From NCBI RefSeq assembly GCF_910588395.1, contig NZ_CAJUPA010000028.1, positions 1-33,447 of the forward strand: 33,447 nt of DNA. Direction: 5' to 3'. Position numbers and translations under genes: made by a program. This DNA is from an uncultured Faecalibaculum sp. GTDB lineage: Bacteria > Bacillota_I > Bacilli_A > Erysipelotrichales > Erysipelotrichaceae. The notes beneath the pieces were generated by a model, which worked only from the letters and a program-made list of their open reading frames with translations, searched no databases and was not told where the DNA came from. Below are positions 13,915 through 21,784 of this stretch, one piece after another (positions within the stretch are counted from its first letter, which is position 1; the number at the start of each line of letters is the position of its first letter).

Positions 13915-14538
13915 TCAGATCATCTGGTCCGGACGGGTGTCTGCCACGGGGACAAGCACAGTGCCGGCCAGGTAATCGTGGATCATGCGCCGGCTTTTCG
14001 CCATGAGGGCGGCCAGCAGGCTTGCAATGGTGAGTGCCAGCGTTGCATACAGCAACACGCCGGTGAAGTTCAGTCCGGTGGATACGCTGACCATGTCCTG
14101 GAGCATGGCCGAGGCATTGTACAGCGTTCCTTCAATGAGAAGGACACCCACCACCTGCCGCAGCAGCAGGGTTTTCAGGTCCAGAGGCTGTCCGTCCTTG
14201 CGGGCAATGGCAATTCCCATCATCCGCTTGCCCGGAGTCTGTCCCGGGTGCACTTTCCAGGGGATCCAGACCATGTACCACAGAAACAGCAGCAGGCCCG
14301 CTGCCGCAGCAGCCAGCGCCGGGCCGTTTCCGGTGACAGACGCCAGCCGGAACACATTCACCTTTTCCATCTGGTCCAGATCCCGGGTGGCCATCATCCA
14401 GGTCAGGCACAGAGGCAGACTCAGACAGAGACCGGACAGAAACCAGTCCACCAGATAGGCCATGACACGCTTGCCGTCGTTGGCGGCACAGGGTTCATGG
14501 TCCAGAAAGGTCAGATATTTCAGTTTTCCGTACATCAT
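13915..14538 (-). CDS. RDD family membrane protein
   Basis: A 207-residue membrane protein with the RDD-family marks: GKRVMAYLVDWF (Arg, then Asp eight residues on) before the first helix, GQTPGKRMMGIAI after the second, and RMIHDYLAGT near the C-terminus. It has about four hydrophobic helices. Some RDD proteins act as Na+(Li+, K+)/H+ antiporters, but most have no known role. Its start overlaps the regulator's stop (ATGATG) and GGAGG lies inside the end of the regulator gene, so the two are translated together. A membrane protein of this family inside a PTS operon is not standard, and a link to the transported compound is only a guess. Confidence 0.88.
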   Translation of the reverse strand: MMYGKLKYLTFLDHEPCAANDGKRVMAYLVDWFLSGLCLSLPLCLTWMMATRDLDQMEKVNVFRLASVTGNGPALAAAAAGLLLFLWYMVWIPWKVHPGQTPGKRMMGIAIARKDGQPLDLKTLLLRQVVGVLLIEGTLYNASAMLQDMVSVSTGLNFTGVLLYATLALTIASLLAALMAKSRRMIHDYLAGTVLVPVADTRPDQMI

Positions 14539-16442
14539 TTTTCCTCCAGTATCGCCCGTACAAAGGCGTCATAGCCGTTCTTTTCCTTCAGCAGTCCGAA
14601 CCGCAGGGGATCGCTGATGATCTGGATCCACCAGTCAAAGAAAATCCCCAGCAGTTCCCGGTCCTCATCCCGGATCGCCAGCAGCAGCACAAAATCCACC
14701 TGATGGTCTCCCCACGCCAGCGGATGATCCAGATGCGCCACGGCAATCGCAGACTCCCGGACCGTCACGTTCAGGGCATGAGGAAGCGCAAACCCCGCTG
14801 CAAAGGACGTGGGGGCATACCCCTCCCGCTCCAGTACCGCCTGGGCATATTCCGGGGGAATGCACCCGGCTTCTGTCAGCGGCTCGCACATTTTGCGGAT
14901 GACCTCTTCACTGCTGGAGGCCTCCAGATTCTCCCGGAAAAATTCCGGTTTGATCAGCTGCCGCAGACGGTGCTGGAACACATCTTTCTGCCGTTCCTTG
15001 TCCAGCCGGTTGAGCTGCTGAAAGATCTGGCTTTCGTTTTCCTGAGAATAGAACACCGACAGCTGCACCGTGGGAATGGGCAGACTGTGGACCAGGGGCA
15101 GCGTGGTGAGAATCAGGTCGGGGTTCAGAGCGGCCACATGCTTCTGTTCAAAGGAATGAAGCACTTCGGTGATCTCCATTCTGTCCTGAAACTGGCTGCG
15201 GATCTTGTCCACCACCACGTTGCCCAGCGCCTGATCGCTGGGGAAAACCACCACAGCCCGGTATTTGCTCAGGCGGCGGTTCATGGTATAGGCCGCACCC
15301 AGATGCAGGGCCAGAAAGCCGATTTCATCCGGATCCAGCTGGATACCCAGCAGATCGTGAAGCTTCCGGGACGCCGTCACGCCCATGTCATAGATCAGGG
15401 GAAACCGCCAGCGAAGCTCCTCCAGATAGACGTTGTCCACCTGGGTGTTGTCCCGCAGCCGCAGGATCAGTCCCCGCAGATGCAGACACAGTCCTTCCCG
15501 CAGCTTGACGTTTCCTGTCATGTCCACACCATAGAGCTGCCGGACTTCTTCCAGCATGGCCAGTGTCAGATCATTGAGGGACACCTGCCGGCCGTTGACC
15601 GGAACCGTGTCGGCACTGTAGTAGCTTCCGCTTCCTTTTCCCATGAACAGCAGCGCCAGCTGGGTGATCTCCGGCTCCGGTGCCTGCACCTGGAAGCGCT
15701 GACCGATTTTTTCCCAGAACTGCCGCGCTGCTTCATACTGCGGTGTAGCCCGCAGATCTTCCAGGGCTTCCGCCCGTTCCATGGGATTGAAGTGCAGGAC
15801 CCGAGTCAGGGCGATGCCCACGTGCATGAGCACCATGGACTGAGCCGTCTCCCGAATCTCGATCCCCTGATCCCGTTCGCACTGCTCCAGCAGATCCCGG
15901 ATCTCGATGAGATCAAAGTCCGGATACAGGGCATTGAGCGTGTCCAGATTCAGGAAATTCTCCTCTGCTTCCTCTGACAGCAGCAGCTTGAAGAGCCGCC
16001 GCTTGGCGGATTCATCTCCGGCCAGCCGCAGCCGGTTGCGTCCGCTTTCCAGACGCAGATCCGAAGTATCCGCCAGCCAGCTGCGGATTGCCCGCAGGTC
16101 GCTTTCAATCGTGAACAGACTCACGCAGACTTTTTCCGGGAGATCATTGATATTGAGATCCCGGTTCCGGAGCAGCTGCTTGAGGATGTAGCTGCGGCGT
16201 TCATCCGGTGTCTGCGGAATCACCGGCTTGGTCCGTTCCACGGGTGCCTGCTGCTGAATCAGGTGATAGCCCAGCTGAAACGAAGATTCGATGACGGCGC
16301 CGCCGCAAGACGCATTGATAGTTTCCACATCGTTGCGGATTGTCCGGGTGCTGACACCCATGACCAGGGCAATGTCCTTGCCCTTCATCCACCCTCCGCT
16401 TTCCCGGAGAAGTTCAATGATTTTTTCCTGTCTCGCGTTCAT
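14535..16442 (-). CDS. PRD-containing PTS-regulated transcription activator (locus 1)
   Basis: A 635-residue regulator of the LicR/MtlR/ManR type. Order: N-terminal helix-turn-helix (about 1-60), second helix-turn-helix (about 85-140), PRD1 (about 190-275, H207), PRD2 (about 295-390, H321 and H380), an EIIB-like domain (about 394-480) and an EIIA-like domain with H555 in FALPHALN. Two sites are degenerate. The EIIB phosphocysteine position reads VVVFPSDQ, and PRD1 lacks its second His (LALLFMGKG). Control by EII-mediated phosphorylation is therefore probably simpler than usual. AAGGAGG precedes the start. It begins the PTS group and probably activates its own promoter and the one before EIIB, based on a shared upstream motif. 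Confidence 0.92.
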   Translation of the reverse strand: MNARQEKIIELLRESGGWMKGKDIALVMGVSTRTIRNDVETINASCGGAVIESSFQLGYHLIQQQAPVERTKPVIPQTPDERRSYILKQLLRNRDLNINDLPEKVCVSLFTIESDLRAIRSWLADTSDLRLESGRNRLRLAGDESAKRRLFKLLLSEEAEENFLNLDTLNALYPDFDLIEIRDLLEQCERDQGIEIRETAQSMVLMHVGIALTRVLHFNPMERAEALEDLRATPQYEAARQFWEKIGQRFQVQAPEPEITQLALLFMGKGSGSYYSADTVPVNGRQVSLNDLTLAMLEEVRQLYGVDMTGNVKLREGLCLHLRGLILRLRDNTQVDNVYLEELRWRFPLIYDMGVTASRKLHDLLGIQLDPDEIGFLALHLGAAYTMNRRLSKYRAVVVFPSDQALGNVVVDKIRSQFQDRMEITEVLHSFEQKHVAALNPDLILTTLPLVHSLPIPTVQLSVFYSQENESQIFQQLNRLDKERQKDVFQHRLRQLIKPEFFRENLEASSSEEVIRKMCEPLTEAGCIPPEYAQAVLEREGYAPTSFAAGFALPHALNVTVRESAIAVAHLDHPLAWGDHQVDFVLLLAIRDEDRELLGIFFDWWIQIISDPLRFGLLKEKNGYDAFVRAILEEK

Positions 16443-16464
16443 CGCGCCGCCTCCTTGTGGTTTC

Positions 16465-16520
16465 AGTATAAAAGCGTTTCCATATCCGTTTCCTCAGACC
16501 GCTTTCCTAGCGCTGGGAAA
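16465..16520 (-). promoter_or_regulatory. Candidate autoregulated promoter of the locus 1 regulator, with cre-like site
   Basis: On the minus strand the block TTCCCAGCGCTAGGAAAGCG (16500-16519) holds a dyad with AGGAA at its centre. A -10 box TATACT lies at 16465-16470, at the same distance as in the EIIB promoter. TAAAAGCGTTTCCA on the plus strand (16469-16482) resembles a cre site and overlaps the -10. No -35 consensus is seen. Confidence 0.6.
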
Positions 16521-16578
16521 TTTCGTGAGTTTGTGGAAGCGCTGTCTCAGTATACTCAATGTCAGTGAGGTAATTTGA

Positions 16579-17469
16579 ATGATTCTGGAAAAATTTCTGT
16601 CTCCACAGGGAATTCGTGACAAACGGCTCCGGTTTGCCGCGTCGCTGCTCATGATTGTCATCAGTTCTCTGCTGCAGACCTATGTCATACAGACCTTCAT
16701 GGATCCCTGTGATCTGCTCTCCAGCGGCTTCACCGGTGTGGCGATCCTGCTCAGCCGGATCTCAGATCTCATGGGCTTCCATCTGTCCACTTCCCTGGGC
16801 ATTCTGATGCTGAACATTCCCGCCGCGCTGTTCTGCGCCGGGAAGATCTCCAAGCGGTTCACCTTTCTTTCCTGCGTGCAGTTCTCCCTGACTTCCCTGT
16901 TCCTGGAAGTGCTGCATTTTCCGCCGCTTTTTGATGAAATGATCCTCAATGTGATCTTCGGCGGGTTCCTGTATGGATTTGTCTCGGTGATTGCCCTGAA
17001 AGCCGACGGTTCCACAGGGGGAACGGACTTCATTGCCATGTATGTCTCCGAACGGTATCACCGGGGCATCTGGGAATATGTCTTTGCTTTCAATGTGGTG
17101 ATTCTGCTGATTTTCGGAAGCATGTTCGGCTGGGCAGCTGCCGGCTATTCCATTCTCTTCCAGTTCATCTCCACACAGACAATCTCGCGGTTCTACCACC
17201 GCTATTCTCAGATCCTGGTGGAAATCACCACAAAGGATCCGGAAACCGTTGCCAGTCAGTTCCAGACGTATTTCCGCCACGGCATGACGGTGATCCCGGC
17301 TTATGGCGGATACAGCCAGAAAAACTTCTTTCTGTGCAAATCCATCATCTCCAGCTATGAAGAACGGGAAGTCATTGAACGGATCCGGGAAGTGGACCCG
17401 GCGTGCATCACCTACACGCACAAAGTGGATCACTTCTACGGCCGGTTCTACAGACGCCCCATCGAGTAA
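16579..17469 (+). CDS. YitT family membrane protein
   Basis: A 296-residue protein of the YitT family (DUF161 membrane part followed by DUF2179). Residues from about 18 to 200 form five or six helices with family motifs DPCDLLSSGFTGVAILLSRI and KADGSTGGTDFIAMYVSERY. The C-terminal 80 residues form the soluble DUF2179 domain, with the ITTKDPETVA and FFLCKSIISSYEEREVIERI stretches. No transport or enzymatic role is established. GAGG stands 9 bases before the start. It diverges from the PTS regulator across 136 bases holding both promoters; a TATACT box (16551-16556) is a candidate -10 for it. A terminator follows. Confidence 0.92.
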   Translation: MILEKFLSPQGIRDKRLRFAASLLMIVISSLLQTYVIQTFMDPCDLLSSGFTGVAILLSRISDLMGFHLSTSLGILMLNIPAALFCAGKISKRFTFLSCVQFSLTSLFLEVLHFPPLFDEMILNVIFGGFLYGFVSVIALKADGSTGGTDFIAMYVSERYHRGIWEYVFAFNVVILLIFGSMFGWAAAGYSILFQFISTQTISRFYHRYSQILVEITTKDPETVASQFQTYFRHGMTVIPAYGGYSQKNFFLCKSIISSYEEREVIERIREVDPACITYTHKVDHFYGRFYRRPIE

Positions 17470-17496
17470 AGCGTCTGTGGTGCCGATGCGAAAGTT

Positions 17497-17556
17497 ACAC
17501 AGACAAAGCAGCCGTCCATTTCCGAAACGGAGATGGACGGCTGCTTCTCTGTGTCT
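17497..17556 (+). terminator. Terminator after the YitT gene
   Basis: A long hairpin: outer arms ACACAGA/TCTGTGT and a near-perfect inner stem from AAGCAGCCGTCCAT to its complement, with TCCG/CGGA at the top. The T content after the stem is modest but the stem is very stable. Confidence 0.65.
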
Positions 17557-17678
17557 GAGGGGAAGCGCGGTATGTGAAGATGAAAGGATATGCCCGGAAG
17601 ACGCCGCTGGCCGCCTGGTTCCAAAAGTCTGATTCGATTCTGCAAGAATTCCGATGCACGGCAGCGTAGGATGGGGGT

Positions 17679-18416
17679 ATGAAGAAAACAATCAGCACGC
17701 TGCCATGGCCCGGCATCAGTGCGGAATGCTTCCGGGGAATTACCCAGTCCTTTCCGGCGCATTTTCACGAAGAGCTGGTCATCGGCCTGATGGAGGAAGG
17801 GACCAGAACACTGATCTGTGGCAGCAGCCGTATGGACATCCAGTCCGGGGACCTCTTCATGATTCCCTGCTGGTGCGCCCATGCCTGTTACTGTGCTGAA
17901 AACCATGTTTCCGGATGGCGGGTGCTGCGGGTGGATTCCGCCTGGCGGCCGGCCAGGATTCTGAACAGAAAGAGGAACCTGAGCCGGGAATTCCTCCGGC
18001 TGCATGACAGACTGATGAATGGCAGTGCAGATAGCAGGGAACTGTCAGACTTTCTGGCCAGATTCAAGGAGGCGGCAGGTACAGCTCCGGATGCTCCTGC
18101 CCCGGCGGCGCTGGATCTGGTGAAATCCCTGCAGACCTGCAGCTCACAGCGCATACACCTGTCTGATCTGCCGGCACTCTGCGGATACAGTGCTGCCAGT
18201 GCCCAGCGGATCCTGTCCGCCCATACCGGACTGAGTGTCCATCAGGCACTCACCTCTCTGCGGGTGCAGGACTCCCGGCGTCTGCTGGAAAATGGCCTGT
18301 CTTTGTCCCGGACAGCAATGGAAGCCGGCTTTGCGGATCAGCCGCATTTTACCAATCAGTTTGCGGCTGTCATGGGCATCACACCCGGTAAGTGGATCAG
18401 TCAAAGGAAGAAATAA
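17679..18416 (+). CDS. AraC family transcriptional regulator
   Basis: A 245-residue AraC-type regulator. The N-terminal half is a cupin-like sensing domain (ECFRGITQSFPAHFHEELVIG, and the GDLFMIPCWCAHAC strand pair). The C-terminal 100 residues hold two helix-turn-helix motifs: LPALCGYSAASAQRILSAHTG, and TAMEAGFADQPHFTNQFAAVMG followed by the usual TPGKW. AGGA-type purines precede the start. The next gene begins one base after its stop and is a broken DUF2000 gene, so this regulator may have lost its immediate partner. The effector is unknown; the several Cys and His in the sensing half could bind a metal but this is speculation. Confidence 0.9.
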   Translation: MKKTISTLPWPGISAECFRGITQSFPAHFHEELVIGLMEEGTRTLICGSSRMDIQSGDLFMIPCWCAHACYCAENHVSGWRVLRVDSAWRPARILNRKRNLSREFLRLHDRLMNGSADSRELSDFLARFKEAAGTAPDAPAPAALDLVKSLQTCSSQRIHLSDLPALCGYSAASAQRILSAHTGLSVHQALTSLRVQDSRRLLENGLSLSRTAMEAGFADQPHFTNQFAAVMGITPGKWISQRKK

Positions 18417-18417
18417 A

Positions 18418-18641
18418 ATGAAGGAAAAGTGTGTCATTGTCACAGACAGTACCTTGTCGCTGGGCCTGCAGGTGAATGCGGCAGCAATTCTGGGAATTTC
18501 GCTGGGAGCCAGAGCTGCCGAACCTATGAAGAGTACCTGTCCAGGCAGAAAAGCGCTGCCGGACAGGCGGCAGGAGTCCTTCTGGTGGGACCGGAGAAGA
18601 AAATCCGGAAACTCACCGGCAGTCTGCCGCTGCTGAAATGA
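18418..18641 (+). pseudogene. DUF2000 family gene with internal deletion and frameshift
   Basis: The frame opened by ATG 18418, with AAGGAAG before it, reads MKEKCVIVTDSTLSLGLQ then NAAAILGISLG, which is the N-terminus of DUF2000 proteins. About 35 codons in, the family match stops. It resumes in another frame with YEEYLSRQK and ends VLLVGPEKKIRKLTGSLPLLK at a TGA (18639-18641), which is the family's C-terminus. Intact members have roughly 135-140 residues; only about 75 codons remain, so a piece of some 60 codons has gone from the middle, with a shift of frame. It begins one base after the AraC stop, showing a former two-gene operon. Confidence 0.75.
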
Positions 18642-18664
18642 ACAAACCGGATCTCATCATACAG

Positions 18665-18700
18665 AAAGCGTCTCTGAATCAGGGCTCAGAGACGTTTTCT
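18665..18700. terminator. Terminator between DUF2000 remnant and nitroreductase
   Basis: A stem CGTCTCTGA/TCAGAGACG (9 bp, extended by A/T pairs) is followed by TTTTCT on the plus strand and CTTTCTG on the minus strand, so it can serve both convergent units. Confidence 0.7.
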
Positions 18701-18717
18701 CATGCGGGCAGTGCATT

Positions 18718-19257
18718 TTACCGGAAATACACCGTCCGCTTGTTCACCGGCAGCCTGGCGGGCATGGCAGGATCAATGTCCGGATGTCCCAGAGAGACCA
18801 CAGGACCCACCTGCTCGTTTTCCGGAATTTGCAGAAGCCGGCGCAGAGCTGCTTCATCCCGGATTCCCATAATCAAAGTGCCGAGTCCAAGATCCTCTGC
18901 CTGCAGACAGAAGTTCTCCAGGGCAAGACCCAGATCCAGCCAGCCCCAGCCATTGGCGCCTTCATTGGCGGGGTTGCCGTCATTTCCCCAGCCGGATTGC
19001 CCCTTCCGGAATGTCATCACAACCAGCACCGGGGCATTGCGGGTGTTGTTCACATTGAAGTCCGCCATGGCTTCCTGATCCAGCTGCGCCCGCAGAACCG
19101 GATTCTGAATCACATAAAACCGGGCTGTCTGGGAGTTTTTCCAGGAAGGTGCCAGCGTTGCTGCTTCCAGACAGGCCTGGATCTGCGCATCGCTCACCGG
19201 TTCGCCGGTGTATCGCCGGATGCTGCGGCGGGACTGGAGCACTTCATCAAATTTCAT
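18718..19257 (-). CDS. Nitroreductase family protein
   Basis: A 179-residue flavoenzyme of the nitroreductase family, expected to bind FMN as a dimer and reduce nitro groups, quinones or similar acceptors with NAD(P)H. The N-terminal RRSIRRYTGEPV is the FMN phosphate-binding signature. APSWKNSQTARFYVI and LGLGTLIMGIRDE are further family stretches, and the length is typical of the short subgroup. GAGG precedes the start and a TATAAT box lies at 19289-19294 on the minus strand with no clear -35. It is probably transcribed alone. The natural substrate is unknown. Confidence 0.88.
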   Translation of the reverse strand: MKFDEVLQSRRSIRRYTGEPVSDAQIQACLEAATLAPSWKNSQTARFYVIQNPVLRAQLDQEAMADFNVNNTRNAPVLVVMTFRKGQSGWGNDGNPANEGANGWGWLDLGLALENFCLQAEDLGLGTLIMGIRDEAALRRLLQIPENEQVGPVVSLGHPDIDPAMPARLPVNKRTVYFR

Positions 19258-19365
19258 CTTTGGTTCCTCTCTTCTTTTCCTTATTTAAATTATAGCGGGA
19301 CTGATGGGGAATATCGCTGTTTTCTGAACCCTGAGGAAAAAAGCCGGAAACATCATCATGTGTAA

Positions 19366-19414
19366 CGTTCATATCCTGAAACAAAACTGCAGTTTTCGTT
19401 TCGGGTTATGAACG
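19366..19414. repeat. 49-bp imperfect palindrome upstream of the nitroreductase
   Basis: CGTTCATA at the left and TATGAACG at the right enclose GAAAC/GTTTC and a perfect AAAACTGCAGTTTT core (19383-19396). The arms pair along their length with one bulged base and two mismatches. It lies about 100 bases upstream of the nitroreductase start and after the GH1 terminator, so it fits a protein-binding site or an RNA structure better than a terminator. Confidence 0.6.
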
Positions 19415-19500
19415 GTATTCGTGATATCTGCCGGATACATCACAGACTCTGAAGAGATTCTCTCTGCATCGGGGCAGTCCACAATCCTCTGAATCACCGG

Positions 19501-19538
19501 AAAAGCCGCGCAGAACGATGGTTGCTCTGCGCGGTTTT
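19501..19538. terminator. Terminator of the beta-glucoside operon
   Basis: AAAGCCGCGCAGA pairs with TCTGCGCGGTTTT (one G-T pair) around an 11-base loop, with T residues on both strands. It starts 5 bases after the GH1 stop on the minus strand. Confidence 0.8.
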
Positions 19539-19542
19539 GAAA

Positions 19543-20985
19543 TCAGTCCAGGTCTTCCCCATTGGAAGCAATGACTTTCCGATACCAGTGATAACTGTCC
19601 TTCACTCTTCTTTCCTTCGATCCGTTTCCTTCGTTATCCATATCCACATACACCATCCCATACCGTTTGGCCATTTCACCCGTGGACAGAGACACCAGAT
19701 CAATGCAGCCCCAGCAGGTATATCCCATCAGATCCACGCCGTCGTCCGTGACGGCTTTTTTCATCTCGGCAATATGCTGTCTCATGTAGTCAATCCGGTA
19801 AGGATCATGGATGGATCCGTCTTTTTCCACCGTATCCGCTGCCCCCAGACCGTTTTCCACCACCATCAGCGGCATGCGATACCGCCCGTAGAGTTCATTG
19901 AGATACCACCGGAGTCCCCGGGGGTCAATCTGCCAGCCCCAATCGGAGGTTTTCAGATAGGGATTGGCTTTGGCTGCAGACATGTTGCCAGTGGCAGTTT
20001 CCCCTTCCTGCCGCCCGGCGCAGCCGCTCATATAATAGGAGAACGCCAGGAAATCCACGGTTCCCTCCCGGAGAATGCGGCTTTCTTCTTCGCTCAGGGT
20101 CTGTTCGATTCCCATCTCTCTGAACCAGGCACCGGTTTTGGGATGATACTCGCCGCGGCACATCACATCGGTGCAGAAGTAATTGCGGCGGTTCATGCTT
20201 TCCTGCGCCAGAAGTGCATCCTCCGGATGACATGTCAGCGGATAGACCGCATCAGCGGCAATCATGCCCCCGACTTTCAGCGCCGGATCAATGTCGTGGG
20301 CTGTTTTCACACTCAGGGCACTGGCCAGAAACTGATGATGCAGCGCATCATACCGTCTTTGCCGGGCCGCCTGGTCATCATCGGCCTGGAAGAGCATGCA
20401 GGCTGTCCTGGGAATCATGCCGGCTGACAGAATGTCTCCATAGCCATTGGAGAGCACGTTGATTTCATTGAATGTGATCCAGTATGGCACTTCGCTGTGA
20501 AACTCCTCAAACAGCGTAGTCGCATACTTGTGATACTGAGCGATCATATCCGGATTTGCCCAGCCGCCTCTGGCAGCGAGATACATGGGGACATCGTAAT
20601 GAGATATGGTCACCAGCGGCTGAATCCCGTGATTCCGGAGTTCCCGAAATATCCGGTGGTAGAAATCCAGTCCCTGGCGGCTTGGCTGGCTGTCCATGGA
20701 TTCCGGGAAAATCCGGGTCCAGGAAACCGACATCCGGTAGACTTTGAATCCCATCCCGGCCAGGAGCCGGATATCCTCCTGCCAGCGGCGGGCGAAATCA
20801 CAGCTTTCATGACTGGGATAGTAGTGGCCCGGCACCCAGTCCGGTTCAAAAACCCGGGGTGTGGCCTTGTCGCCGCTTCCGACGTGATCCATCACGGACC
20901 CCTGTGTGCGGCTGCAGTCGAGTCCCCCTTCAAACTGACTGGCGGCGGTGGCACCTCCCCAGAGAAATCCTTCCGGAAAACTCAT
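19543..20985 (-). CDS. 6-phospho-beta-glucosidase, GH1 family
   Basis: A 480-residue glycoside hydrolase of family 1 that would cleave the phosphorylated beta-glucoside delivered by the adjacent PTS. The acid/base Glu is in TFNEINVL and the nucleophile Glu is in MVVENGLGAAD. The N-terminal FPEGFLWGGATAASQFEGG and RMSVSWTRIFP are standard. The stretch SLSTGEMAKRYGMVYVD near the end matches the phosphate-binding loop of 6-phospho enzymes (Ser, Lys, Tyr), so a 6-phosphosugar substrate is likely. The start at 20985 overlaps the EIIA stop (ATGA) and has AGGA 8 bases before it; the ATG at 20994 has no room for a ribosome site. It ends the operon. Confidence 0.94.
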   Translation of the reverse strand: MSFPEGFLWGGATAASQFEGGLDCSRTQGSVMDHVGSGDKATPRVFEPDWVPGHYYPSHESCDFARRWQEDIRLLAGMGFKVYRMSVSWTRIFPESMDSQPSRQGLDFYHRIFRELRNHGIQPLVTISHYDVPMYLAARGGWANPDMIAQYHKYATTLFEEFHSEVPYWITFNEINVLSNGYGDILSAGMIPRTACMLFQADDDQAARQRRYDALHHQFLASALSVKTAHDIDPALKVGGMIAADAVYPLTCHPEDALLAQESMNRRNYFCTDVMCRGEYHPKTGAWFREMGIEQTLSEEESRILREGTVDFLAFSYYMSGCAGRQEGETATGNMSAAKANPYLKTSDWGWQIDPRGLRWYLNELYGRYRMPLMVVENGLGAADTVEKDGSIHDPYRIDYMRQHIAEMKKAVTDDGVDLMGYTCWGCIDLVSLSTGEMAKRYGMVYVDMDNEGNGSKERRVKDSYHWYRKVIASNGEDLD

Positions 20986-21332
20986 GCGGCACATCCTGCC
21001 TGCATGGCGGCTACGGCTTTTTCCAGTGTCAGAATCTTCCGTCCGGATTCAATGAGCTCCAGGGCCATCAGTTTGATGGTTTCACAGCTCATCATCTGGT
21101 CCTCGGCATGCATGAGCAGCAGCGGAATCTCAAAGGGATTGGCCGCACTTTCGCTGATCAGCGTCGCGTGCAGCCGGTGACCGGCCAGAAGCGTGTCATC
21201 CGCTTCTTTAATCAGGTCCTGCGCCTGGTCATAGTCGCCGGATTTGGCGGCTTCCAGCGCTTCCATGTAACAGCTTTTGGCTGTGCCGCTGCTGGCAATG
21301 ATCTGACAGCTGATGATGTCCAGGTTTTCCAT
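20982..21332 (-). CDS. PTS EIIA component, lactose/cellobiose family (locus 2)
   Basis: A 116-residue EIIA protein with the phosphorylated His in LLLMHAEDQM. It is clearly homologous to the EIIA of locus 1: both start MENL, both have a helix with SGTAKSCYMEAL or an equivalent, and both have the MHAEDQ motif. It differs enough along its length to exclude a recent copy. GGGAGG lies before the start, two bases after the EIIB stop, and its own stop overlaps the GH1 start. It passes phosphate from HPr to the EIIB encoded just upstream. Confidence 0.93.
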   Translation of the reverse strand: MENLDIISCQIIASSGTAKSCYMEALEAAKSGDYDQAQDLIKEADDTLLAGHRLHATLISESAANPFEIPLLLMHAEDQMMSCETIKLMALELIESGRKILTLEKAVAAMQAGCAA

Positions 21333-21334
21333 GA

Positions 21335-21640
21335 CTATTTGCCTCCCATCAGTTTGCGGGCGAAGATGATGGCTTTTTTGCCGTCCAGCATTCCATAGGT
21401 GGACATGTCGATTGCATCCACCGGTTTGTCCGGGAACAGTTTCTTCACTTCGTTTTTCTTGTACCGGATCTGGGGGCCAAGAAGGATGACATCGGCATCA
21501 GCGGCAGCTGTGGGGGCTTCATCCACACTGTAGGCGTTGATGGAGTATTCCAGTTTGTTTTTTTCCGCGACTTCCCGCATTTTGGCGACCAGTGCACTGG
21601 TGGACATTCCCTGATTGCAGAGCAGTACGATTCGTTTCAT
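21335..21640 (-). CDS. PTS EIIB component, lactose/cellobiose family (locus 2)
   Basis: A 101-residue EIIB protein with the phosphocysteine C8 in LLCNQGMSTSAL and the VILLGPQIRYKKNEV stretch typical of the family. AAAAGGAG precedes the start. It follows the PRD regulator by about 145 bases and stands two bases before EIIA. It accepts phosphate from EIIA and passes it to the sugar during transport through the EIIC encoded at the front of the operon. Confidence 0.93.
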   Translation of the reverse strand: MKRIVLLCNQGMSTSALVAKMREVAEKNKLEYSINAYSVDEAPTAAADADVILLGPQIRYKKNEVKKLFPDKPVDAIDMSTYGMLDGKKAIIFARKLMGGK

Positions 21641-21784
21641 TTCTTTTCTCCTTTTCTGTTTGTTTCTGTGAGTCAGTCTTCTTGTTTCGCTGTATTGAAT
21701 GATGTGTCTGATAAGAGCGGCAGCTTTCCAGTCTGCCAGAGTGCAGGCTGATCCGCGCAGGCGGCAACCAGCGCATAAGAGGGG

